From the NCBI GenBank assembly GCA_037367405.1, contig JAZKJV010002627.1:62001-126000 (forward strand): a DNA stretch of 64,000 nucleotides, given 5' to 3'. The notes under the pieces are model-generated. The model was not told where the DNA came from and did not search any database. It saw only the letters and a list, made by a program, of their open reading frames with translations. This DNA is from Ottelia alismoides (Eukaryota; Streptophyta; Magnoliopsida; Alismatales; Hydrocharitaceae). Of this stretch, positions 21,901 through 30,937 are shown in pieces (within the stretch, counting starts at the first letter, position 1; each line of letters begins with the position of its first letter). The translations under genes were made by a program, and so were the position numbers.

Positions 21901-22735
21901 TTTTTGTGTGCCAAATTCCCTTGTTTTATATTATTAAATTTCAAAAACTCTCTGAAAAGTCCTTGTTTGACATAGAAAATTCACAAAAATTTGAAACATG
22001 TTTTAAAAATTCCAAAAAATTCCTATAGGTGTCTTTTGTTCTATTTCATCTATTCTATGAATTTTGCTTGAAAATATCTTATAAAAACCTGAAATTTTAC
22101 TAAACAATCAATTTTTTTTATAAAAATCATATAAAATAAACTAAAAACAAAAAATTGCCTTTTCAAACTTTATTTGTAGATATTTCCTTGTAGTTTTTTT
22201 TAAAATATTTCCAGGAGTTTTGACATTTCCTTTATTTTTTTACGAAATTCTCTTGACTGTGCACCGTTTGCTTATTTTCTCACTTTTTGATTTTTTTAGA
22301 AAACTCCATAAACATTTGAAAATTCCCCAAAAATCCCTATAAATAGTATAAAATCTATAAAATCCAAAAATATTTTTATTTGAATTTTTTGAGTATTTTT
22401 GACCTATTTGAAAAATCCTAAAAGGCATGCTTGTTCACCTTTTTATTCATTGTTTTTATTTGCCTTGTTTTGAGAATTTTTTTCGTAAAATTGAAAACCA
22501 ATAAAAATGCAATAAAAGTCCTTTGATTTTCCAAATCATCTACCTAGTTTATAATAATGCTCCTTGAGTTCGACCCTGCTCGCTATACTTGGTTAATAAA
22601 ATTAGCAACACCGTGTGCTTAATTTGCTTAATTTTGTAGTTGTTAAATAAATTTTCTTGTTGATAATCTCAGTTGATTATGTGATAATGACATTTTTATT
22701 AATCAACTTAACCCTAGTTAGCCGAGCAGTCATCA
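18937..22735 (+). repeat. 5' LTR of element A3 (3799 bp)
   Basis: It starts TGATGAATC, ends GTCATCA before the PBS, and aligns with 33274-35682. Its length agrees with the A7 LTR (3801 bp). AT-rich ends surround a GC-rich block at about 20080-21430. The likely TATA region, CTGTAAAAGCACC near 20348, is damaged compared with CTTATAAAATCACC in the 3' LTR (34669-34682). The upstream G-box seen in the 3' LTR is also changed here (CGTACG). A U5 block CTCCTTGAGTTCGACCC lies near 22560. Short GC-rich frames such as 20945-21232 are not believed to be genes. Confidence -1.
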
Positions 22736-22738
22736 AAA

Positions 22739-22758
22739 TGGCACCATTGTTGGGGAGC
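22739..22758 (+). other. Primer-binding site (tRNA-Asp) of element A3
   Basis: TGGCACCATTGTTGGGGAGC follows the LTR after three bases. It differs from the perfect tRNA-Asp complement by C-to-T and G-to-A type changes, so the site has decayed. Confidence -1.
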
Positions 22759-24425
22759 ACGACTAGATCGTTAGGATTTTTGTCTTCATCACCCTTTATT
22801 TTATTTGTCTCTATTTTCTATAACCGTTTCTGACCCATTTCTATTTCATCTCTGTTGAGAGGACCCATGAAGCAAGGAAGATCATCTTTGGAAGGCGAAC
22901 ACATCCGAGGAGGAGCAGAGGAGGAATAGATAGTTATAGTAAATATAATCCATTTTAGGATTTCTTTTTGAGAAAAAACTTGTAATACTTTGAGAGATAC
23001 TTGTGGGACACATACATTATTCGGGGTCTGTTTCGTCGAGTGCCGGTGCACTCGGCGGATCTCACCGAGGTTTTTCTGATGTTTTCATCGCATTTAGTTT
23101 TTATATATTTCCTGTGATTTTAGCCCTTATACTTAGGATTTTTTATTTGGTTGAGCTTGGTAACAATAAAGGTCCAAACACCCTAATAGAATATATGTGC
23201 CTATAGAAAGCGATTGGACTTAGTCAAATAAGAAAAAGTTAAATATTTGGACTAGAAACCGCGTACCACGAGAGGTCATATACATTGTTTGTAGGACCCA
23301 CTATGTCAGCACCGATCGACATCGAAGACTGGACTTTGGACTCTATTCTGAATATTTGCTCCTTTTTCTTCCTGTTAATAGAATTTTTTGTCTTAGGGGT
23401 GATTTGCTAGTGCATTATATAGATAGTTTTGTTCCCGTCTTTCAATTATGCGCGGATCATTTTCCATGTAGACTGTTGTAGCAGGGTACACATTCTAACC
23501 CTGTATGCATCATTGATTTTTATCACGCATCAGTTTTTCCGTCTTCCTCCCCCTAATTTTTTGGACTTATAATAAAAAAGAAATCAGAAAATTCGTTAGA
23601 AAAATTCTTAAAAAAGAGATAACCCAATAAAATCAGGACTGTTGAGCAAAATCGACCCTAAAACTGAGCTAAAGGACCAAAAATCTTGTTTGGGGAGAGT
23701 AACCCCCTCATTGTCTGATTTTATCTACAGAGAGTTGAGCGACGTACACTAGGATAGAGCCACATATGAATTCTCTTAAGGCTATCGGTTCTACAAAAAA
23801 TGATTAGCTACTTTCCAGTGAGGATATACATGTAGTCGGTGAACGGTCCATATTTCCTTAGCACAGTAGGTGGTTTAGAGGACGCTACGTAAGCCTCCGT
23901 CCTCAAGTAATGGGTGGTCGGAAACAGTCCGTACTTAAACTTATACCTGCTGGAAGTAGGCACAACTAGTCGTAAGAATTCAGGCTAGTCTCTAGGGAAA
24001 ATCGGACACCTAACAACTGGCTAATTCGTTTGTAAAGACTCCATTATCACCAAAATAAAATTGACAAGATTAATGACCAAGTTCTCACGGTCATCACAAT
24101 GTTGAGGTGGTGAATTGGGGGTTTGATTTCCAATTATTATTTTCAGTACAGATCTAATCTTCTCTAATCCCCACATCACGATGATATGCATGCGGTCTCT
24201 TAGGCTACCTCTGGTAGCACTACTTCTCAGCACCCCTGTCCATTCATCTAGGGCTGCTTCAGAGAGCTTAGACCCACTCTCTAAACCTGAGCTCACTTCC
24301 TCCCTGTTCCCCCTTGACCACCCTTCTTCTACACCTGAGGTACAGACAGAGAGGCTAGCATAGCTATATGTTCACTTGACAACATTTGAGCTCGGTTCCT
24401 TTGCCTTTGCAGAGACCAGAGAGAT
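22759..24425 (+). other. 5' leader of element A3
   Basis: No gene is present. Ordered blocks match other copies: a hairpin at 23036-23055, and the phrase ATAGAA...GATTGGACTTAGTCAAAT near 23190. These are followed by CAGGGTACACATTCTAACCCTGTATGCATCATT (about 23480-23512) and the GGGGAGAGTAACCCCCTCATT block with a pyrimidine-rich CAG ending at 23730. A 300-nt segment at 23731-24030 is close to 46374-46690 in A6. The block nearest gag is the (G)TTGGTGAA type. Conservation across diverged copies argues for function in RNA handling; the function is unknown. Confidence -1.
23036..23055 (+). promoter_or_regulatory. Conserved 20-nt leader hairpin, element A3
   Basis: TCGAGTG pairs with CACTCGG around the loop CCGGTG, 277 nt after the PBS. 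The flanks TCTGTTTC and TCTCACCG match A5. The loop contains the self-complementary tetranucleotide CCGG. Confidence -1.
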
Positions 24426-26192
24426 GGCCAGTGATGAGAGAACTGGTGAGAAGCCACATACCTCTTCCTTTCTATTAGACTAGGCTACCATCAATAATAC
24501 CCTCTTAGCATCCCTGGAGATCATGTAGAGACAAATTAGAGACCAGAGGATGTTCATGGCAGAAGTAAGGAGGGAGATGAATCCAATGAGAGATGGGAGA
24601 ATATACACGAGAGACGATGACCAGCTGGTGGTAGAGGAGGAGAGATACCTGAGGACTGAGTAGATGCGGGGGCAGATGCGAGACTGGCATGCACTATGAG
24701 GCAGTTGCACAACCTTGGTGCAACTCTTACACACAGGTGGATCCAACTGCCCGCCATCCTTAGTGTTTTCGAACTCAGGCCCCTGACTATTTAGTTGTTG
24801 CCCAAGTTCAATGGGCACACCGTCGAGGAGCCCCATCTTTACCTGCAGGAGTTTGAAATGATCTGCAACATCATCTACGATAGGATGGTGGACGAGGACA
24901 TAATCAAGTTGATAGCCTTCCTGTTCTCCTTGGTTGACAGAGCAACCTATTGGCTAAAACATTTAGGGTGGGTTGTCATCACCTGGGAATGTTTAAGGAC
25001 CGAGTACCTCAATAAGTATTATCCACTCAGTCGGACGAATGCAGCAAGATACATGATTAGCACATTCACTATGATCCCCAATGAGCAATTCCATGAGGCC
25101 TGGGATCGTTTCAGAGAGATCATCGACATGTGCCCACATCACGGCATCAGCAAGCCCAATTCAGTCCAGAGTTTCTTTTGTGGGTTGGAACCTGAGATGT
25201 AGGGGTTACTTAATGCCTCTTGTGGAGGCTCCTATTTTGCCAAAGATGAAGACCATGTCTAGGCCATCTTTGAGGAGATGGATAAAAATTACATAGTGAT
25301 GTCTCATACCCAAGTCTACTCTCAAGGGAAGCCTCCCCATCATGCAACTTCATATCAGAGAATAGTAGGTATTGAGGCCGGTCCTTCTTCCTTTTCTACA
25401 GTGGCACATTGGCAGAGTCTTCAGCCGCCAACGTGGACATCATCATTCAGAAGTTGGATCGGATGGAAATCATCGAGAAGAAGACGTGCAAGGGCCTTGA
25501 TAAGATCAACAGGATTGATGAGCTTTCCTAAACTTAGAGTGATATGAAGACTCAGATCATGTGCCTCCAAGAAGCATAGATGGCTTCTCCGCCACAGTTT
25601 AGGTCACAGGATGATTAGGGGAGTAGTTCTTCACAACCCTCCACCTCATACCGACAGGTTCACCACATCAAGGCGGAGCCCATTAAGCCACTGCTGTAGT
25701 ACGAGTTGCCACCACCTCCTTTAGATGCACAAATGGTGGTTTATCATTCCAATCAGCCCTTGGCGTCCTTTCCCCTCCAGTTCACGAGCAAAAGGAGCCA
25801 CTGATGGAAGTCAACAGGATTTGGTACTCCCAATACCAGCAGCAGCCCGGGATCCGCCGTGACCACCCAAGCTTCAGATGGTCCAATGGAGGTGCTCAGT
25901 CCCATCAGTAGCCTCCGACATAGTCAGGGCAGGGATCCCAACAGTATCATCCCCAATACTTCAAGCAACATGTTCCTTGGTACCAATATCAGGGTCAATA
26001 GTAGAGGCAACAACGACAACCTCATTCTCAGTTTTCACAGCCTCCCCCTCATTCTTACCCACAACAACATCACAACAAGCTCATTTCCAGCATGGCAACC
26101 CATCCAGTTCTCATGCATATTCGTATGAGAACTCATCACTAGATGATCTCGCCCGCATGCTTTCTGAGCAACAAGCCACATTTCAGAAATAA
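24426..26192 (+). pseudogene. Gag of element A3
   Basis: The frame starts MASDERTGEKPHTSS at 24426 but soon meets stops. The gag core lies at 24795-25202: LPKFNGHTVEEPHLYLQEFE, then TYWLKHLGWVVITWECLRTE, then FHEAWDRFREIIDMCPHHGI. It ends at TAG after EPEM, where the family has Gln (LEPEMQG). A second TAG replaces Gln after KDEDHV. Beyond 25280 the frame shifts. A Gln/Tyr/His-rich tail (GSQQYHPQYFKQHVPWYQYQ) and LDDLARMLSEQQATFQK precede the protease linker. No zinc knuckle is evident. Confidence -1.
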
Positions 26193-27113
26193 ATGGATGA
26201 GTTTCGACAGGAGATGAGGGAGATCATCAAGGGCAAAGCCGCCATACCTGCACAGATTGAGCCCAACCGAAACAATCTGAGCACATACAGTTTAACGAGA
26301 TCGCCACTCCTAGTGAGGTATTGGATGATATCCATTGTTTATTTGATGCTGATTTTGTGACACTTAGGAGTGGTAGGAAGCCAGCCTGCGACGACTCATC
26401 TCGATGACACTTTGATGATGGTTCTAGAGCACCAAATAGAGTAGAAAGTAGTATTGATGCTGTTAATGATGACGATGACAGTGGTGCTGAAGCCACCAAG
26501 GATGATGATCCATACGACGGTACTGATGCTGCTGTATCTCCAGATGCTATAGACGATGGTGTTGTTGCCACCAATTTATGAGATGCTTGGCCATAGCACA
26601 GTGATGATGCCACCATATCAGATGTTGTCGATGGTACTGATGTCACCAAGAGTGTATGTATAGAAAATCTAGTGGTGTTGACTCCTTCATTACTTGTGCC
26701 TGAGGATGACTCCCATAGAAAAAAATAAAAAAATGGAAAAATTTTGAAAAACAAAAATATGAATAAAGGAAAAGTTTATGTATCTCTTTCAGGTCCATAA
26801 GTCGAGATTGATGACACTTGTATGTATGTCAATTGTATGCCTTCTCAGAAACCCATTCCTACTCTTGACCCTCATTCTTCTGAGATCCCTCTATCCCCTT
26901 CCCTCAAGCACTCCGCTTAAGGAAGGATAAAAAACTAGAAAACCCCAAAAAGAGACAATAAATATAGTTCAATGAGCAGATGATAGACATATTTCATATC
27001 CAGTTGACTCTACAGGAGGCACTAGAGCACATCTCTCTCTTTTCCAAAAGAATCTCAGAGAGAAGACCATTATCTGTAGGAAAAAGAGGTGTAACTACAA
27101 TGCATAAATCCAT
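26193..27113 (+). pseudogene. Gag-protease linker of element A3 with TLRSG motif
   Basis: The frame reading DADFVTLRSGRKPACDDSSR near 26340-26400 carries the TLRSGK-type motif typical of Athila and related gag-pol proteins just before protease. It is followed by a strongly acidic stretch (AVNDDDDSGAEATKDDDPYD and more). The segment EQMIDIFHIQLTLQEALEHI at about 26975-27035 matches the conserved pre-protease block of the lineage. A simple A-rich run around 26720-26760 and stops break it. The 175-codon frame on the opposite strand (26227-26754) is only a shadow of this acidic region. Confidence -1.
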
Positions 27114-27658
27114 GTGCTCACTCATGCCACTTGCTTTGCCATCCAAAACCAATTTCCAGCCAAGAGACTAGATGTAGGGGCTCCATATGTCAGATGCCAT
27201 ATCCATGAGAAGCGGTTCGATCGCACTCTGTTAGACAATAGATCTTCTATTAACATTCTTCTAGTAGCCTTACTTGACCGTTTTGAGTTTGAACTTCTTA
27301 GACAGAGCAGGACAATTCTCCAGTTTGTAGATAGATCTGTCAAGAGGCCGAAGGGGTTACTTAAGTACGTTGTCATCACAATTCAGGGTCCGAAATTTCC
27401 TGTGTGTTGAACATGGAGATCCCTGAATGTGTGACTGATACCCCCATCATTCTAGGACGACTTTTCTTGGGCACAACCAAGGCAGTATCCGATCATGATA
27501 GTGGGAAGGTATACTTTCGTGTTGAGGGAAAGGATATACAAATAGAGACGATCGAGGAATTGAGAGCTAGAGATTCAGTTGCTCAGAGTAGAGTTCAGAG
27601 AAGACGACAAACTCAGAGCCATACGTCTACTATGAGTGTGAGTTTGTTATCACAATGA
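27114..27658 (+). pseudogene. Aspartic protease of element A3
   Basis: The retropepsin-like domain reads RTLLDNRSSINILLVALLDR, FVDRSVKRPKGLLKYVVITI and, after a frameshift near 27405, TPIILGRLFLGTTKAVSDHD. The usual catalytic D-x-G is D-N-R here, so the flap-side glycine is lost; A6 keeps D-N-G. The enzyme would cleave gag-pol. The frameshift near 27405 separates the two halves. The tail to 27658 is the start of the PR-RT linker. Confidence -1.
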
Positions 27659-28199
27659 TGAAACAGTTTGGGAAGACCCGATTTCACGAGCTCTTGTCAC
27701 ACCTTCAGAGTCTGCTAATTCACAGATGCCAACATATGAGAGTTCGGAGAGCAAACTTATGGCACAAGACATATTAGAGGCTAATGATTCCGATCTAGTT
27801 AGTGAGGCAGATTATATTTCTTGTTATTTAGATTCAGATCCCTGAGACTCAGACACAAACTTTGATTGGCAGGATTTTGATGACCATTTACCGTGTCTGA
27901 TGTCCATAAAGCTCACAATAGGACGAAGATTGAGCCAGTACAAATGATAGACACACCAGCAGGGCCATCTTCAGCATATTCAACGATACATCGAGAGTTC
28001 TCCCATGCAGATCTGGCAGCCTTCTCTCAGGCCATTCATAGATCAAATTTTCCAGCTCCTACATGCCCTGAATTGAAGACCTTACCGTAGAGCATGAAAT
28101 ATAGATTCCTTGCAGGTGAGCCAGAAATGTTTCCAGTCATTATCTTAGTGGATTTGACTGATAACCAAGAATCTCGCTTGATGGAGGTTCTTTAGAGAA
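27659..28199 (+). pseudogene. Protease-RT linker of element A3
   Basis: The phrase APTCPELKTLP, then a TAG, then SMKYRFLAGEPEMFPVIILV (about 28058-28146) matches the conserved ELKPLP..LKY.FLG entry to the Athila-type RT. Before it lies low-complexity linker with stops (SDVHKAHNRTKIEPVQMIDT). No separate gene is present. Confidence -1.
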
Positions 28200-28912
28200 A
28201 CCACAAGGCAATCAGATAGATTTTAGCTGATCTCTAGGGGATAAGTCCGACCATGTGCTCCCACCACATATATCTCGAGGATGGCGCCAAGTCATCGCAT
28301 GAATTTCAGCGCTTGTTAAACCCAAATCTTCAAGATGTAGTCATGAAGGAAATTTCTAAGTGGTGGAGTGCCGAGTTTATCTACCCATCTCTGACTCCAA
28401 ATGGGTTAGTCTGCTACATGTAGTACCCAAGAAGACGGGTATCACTACAGTTGTGAGTGAGTCTAGAGAGGAGATCGCTACTCGAGTAACCACTTCTTGG
28501 CGAGTTTGTGTGGACTACAAATGATTGAATCATGCCACCAAGAAGGATCACTTCCCACTTTCATTTATTGATCAGATTATTGAGAGGTTAGGTGGGAAGA
28601 GTCATTATTATTTCCTGGACGGGTATTCGGGATATAATCAGGTGAACATAATGCCCAAAGACCAAGAGAAAACGACATTCACCTGTCCGTTTGGAATGTA
28701 TGCTTTTAAACGGATGCCCTTTGGATTATGTAATGCCCCAACTACATTCCAAAAGTGCATGCTTTCCATTTTCTCGAAAATGGTGGGTGGTTGTTTAGAG
28801 GTCTTCATGGATGAATTTTCAGTCTGTGGCGATGGTTTGATGCTTGTCTTGAGTGCCTGGACTGAGTACTTCAACGTTGTATTGAGGTCAACCTTATCTT
28901 ATCTTGGGTGAA
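28200..28912 (+). pseudogene. Reverse transcriptase of element A3
   Basis: The fingers read AKSSHEFQRLLNPNLQDVVM and, after a frameshift near 28405, LLHVVPKKTGITT and SWRVCVDYK. A TGA at 28522-28524 replaces an Arg codon (YRRLN type). The palm reads HYYFLDGYSGYNQ, EKTTFTCPFGMYAFKRMPFG and LCNAPTTFQKCMLSIFSKMV. The catalytic box is VFMDEFSV in place of VFMDDFSV, so the second metal-binding Asp is Glu. Further TAG codons interrupt the N-terminus. The strong match to the Athila lineage is what identifies the element. Confidence -1.
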
Positions 28913-29692
28913 GAGTCATTTCGTGATGACTCAAGGGACGACCCTTGGTCACATCATCTCCAACAGGGGCATGGAGGTTGATGCAGCCAAGGTGGATATC
29001 ATCAAGTAGTTCAATCCACCGTCCAATCTGAGACAGTTGCAGTCTTTTCTAGGGATGCCGGTTTCTGCTAACGGTTCATATAAGACGTCAGTCGTATTGC
29101 CCGACCGCTCACTAATTTGCTCACAAAAGACACCGACTTCCTTGTAGATGATAAGTTTCTTTCATCATTCGAGACTCTCAAGAATTTAACCATGCATGCT
29201 CCTGTCCTTCAGCCACCCGATTGGTCTCTCCCATTCGAGATCATGACAGATGCTTCTGATTTTGCCATAGGGGCTGTGCTTAGACATAGGAGGGATGGAT
29301 TACCATTTGTTATACACTACGCTAGCAGGACATTGGATACTACTCAGAGGAATTATATTGTGATAGAGAAGGAGATGCTAGATGTAGTATTTGTTCTTGA
29401 TTAGTTCAGATAATATAATCTTGGATCTAGAGTGATAATCTATACAGATCATACCGCCATCCGGTACTTAATGGCTTAAAAGGATGCCAAGGCCTAATTG
29501 ACTAGATGGATCCTTCTACTCAAGGAGTTTGATATTGAGATTAAGGATAATCCTGGAATCAAGAATGTGGTGGCGGATCACCTCTCTCGATTAGAGCATC
29601 TTGAGGATTCTGAGACAACCACACCTATCACGGAGACATTTCCAGATAAGGAAATGCCAGCTATCCACTCCCATGGTATGCTGACATTGTGA
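28913..29692 (+). pseudogene. RT thumb and RNase H of element A3
   Basis: The connection reads DAAKVDIIK.FNPPSNLRQL with breaks. RNase H starts near 29117: FETLKNLTMHAPVLQPPDWS, then [20 protein letters not shown] (first catalytic Asp), then TQRNYIVIEKEML (Glu). After TAG and TAA stops it continues IIYTDHTAIRYLMA (second Asp) and NPGIKNVVADHLSRLEHLED (third Asp). All four catalytic positions are readable although the frame is interrupted. The VVADHLSRL ending is typical of Ty3/gypsy. Confidence -1.
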
Positions 29693-30937
29693 ACTATCTT
29701 GTTGCCAAGGAAGTTCCACAAGGTTGGACCAGGCAGCGACTTGAGACCTTCCTCGCAAAGGCCAAGTCGTACCATTGGGAGGATTCCACTCTTTACCACG
29801 AAGGAGGGGATAGTGTCTGGCATCGGTGTATTCCTTAGAAGGAGCACCATAGCATCCTCACCTATTGCCAAGCTTGAGGCAGGAGGACATCACTCTAGGA
29901 GATGAATAATACAAAAGGTGCTTGAATCCGGCCTTTGGTGGCCAACACTCTTCAAGGATTCAGATGAATTCATGAAGCGGTGTATTGACTGTCAGAGGAC
30001 GGGTAGTTGTGGTCATAGAGACATTATGCCAATGCAACCCATTAACTTCTTTGAGTTTTTTGATGCATGGGGCATCGATTTTATGGGCCCATTCCTTAAG
30101 ATTTAGGAATTCAGGTACATTTTGTTGGCAGTGGATTATGTAAGTCGTTGGGTTGAGGCCATCCCCGCCCTAGCCTCTGATGCAAAGACAGTTTGCAAAT
30201 TTAAGGAAGAATATCATATCACGGTTCGAGGTTCCTAGAGTTTTGATTTCTGATGGAGGTACTCATTTTATCAACGACAAGGTAAGGGCCCTTACTAACG
30301 AGTTCATCATAGACCATAGAGTTGCCACTTCGTACCATCCATAGATGAATGGTCTTGCCGAGGTTTCAAATAGGGAGATCAAGACTATATTGCAGAAGGT
30401 TGTCCGCCCTGACGGAAAGGACTGGTCACAACTTTTGGACTCGGTCTTTTGGGCCTATATGACTGCCTTCAAGACACCTTTGGGTACATCTCCTTTCCGA
30501 CTCATTTATGGCAAGCCATGACACTTATTTGTTGAGATTAAGCACAAGTCACTGAGATACTCTTGGATCATGACAGTATAGGAGATCAGAGGAGATCATA
30601 ATTGGCTACCCTGGAGGAGTTGAGAGATACATCCTTCTCAAGTAGCCTACAATATAAGGATAGAGTGAAGATATGCCATGATTCCCACTTTAGCCATAAG
30701 CAGTTTGATCCCAATCAGAGAGTATGGCTATTTGATGCTGGGTTGAGATTATTTCTAGGAAAATTATAGAGTAAATGGAAGGGACTATACTTGGTCAGAA
30801 AGATACATGCCAACGACAATACTAATATATCTGCGTTGTCTTCTGAGTCCACCTTTCGAGTCAACGGTCAGCGCCCAAAGCCCTATCTTGATTATGTTTC
30901 GTTGACTATTGATGTTGCCCCTATTCATTCTGTATGA
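29693..30937 (+). pseudogene. Integrase of element A3
   Basis: The zinc-binding domain shows RCIDCQRTGSCGHRDIMPMQ. The core shows the first Asp in DAWGIDFMGPF, the second Asp in LISDGGTHFIND in another frame, and Glu in NGLAEVSNREIKTILQKVVR. The C-terminal domain reads YKDRVKICHDSHFSHKQFDP, NQRVWLFDAGLRLFLGK and NGQRPKPYLDYVSLTIDVAP, ending at the TGA at 30935-30937. Multiple stops and frameshifts inactivate it. There is no chromodomain, consistent with the Athila/Tat group. Confidence -1.

Noticed and set aside
26227..26754. Minus-strand open frame of 175 codons rich in Ser and Thr
   Set aside because: It is antisense to the acidic Asp-rich linker of A3. The sense frame shows the expected TLRSG motif and order.
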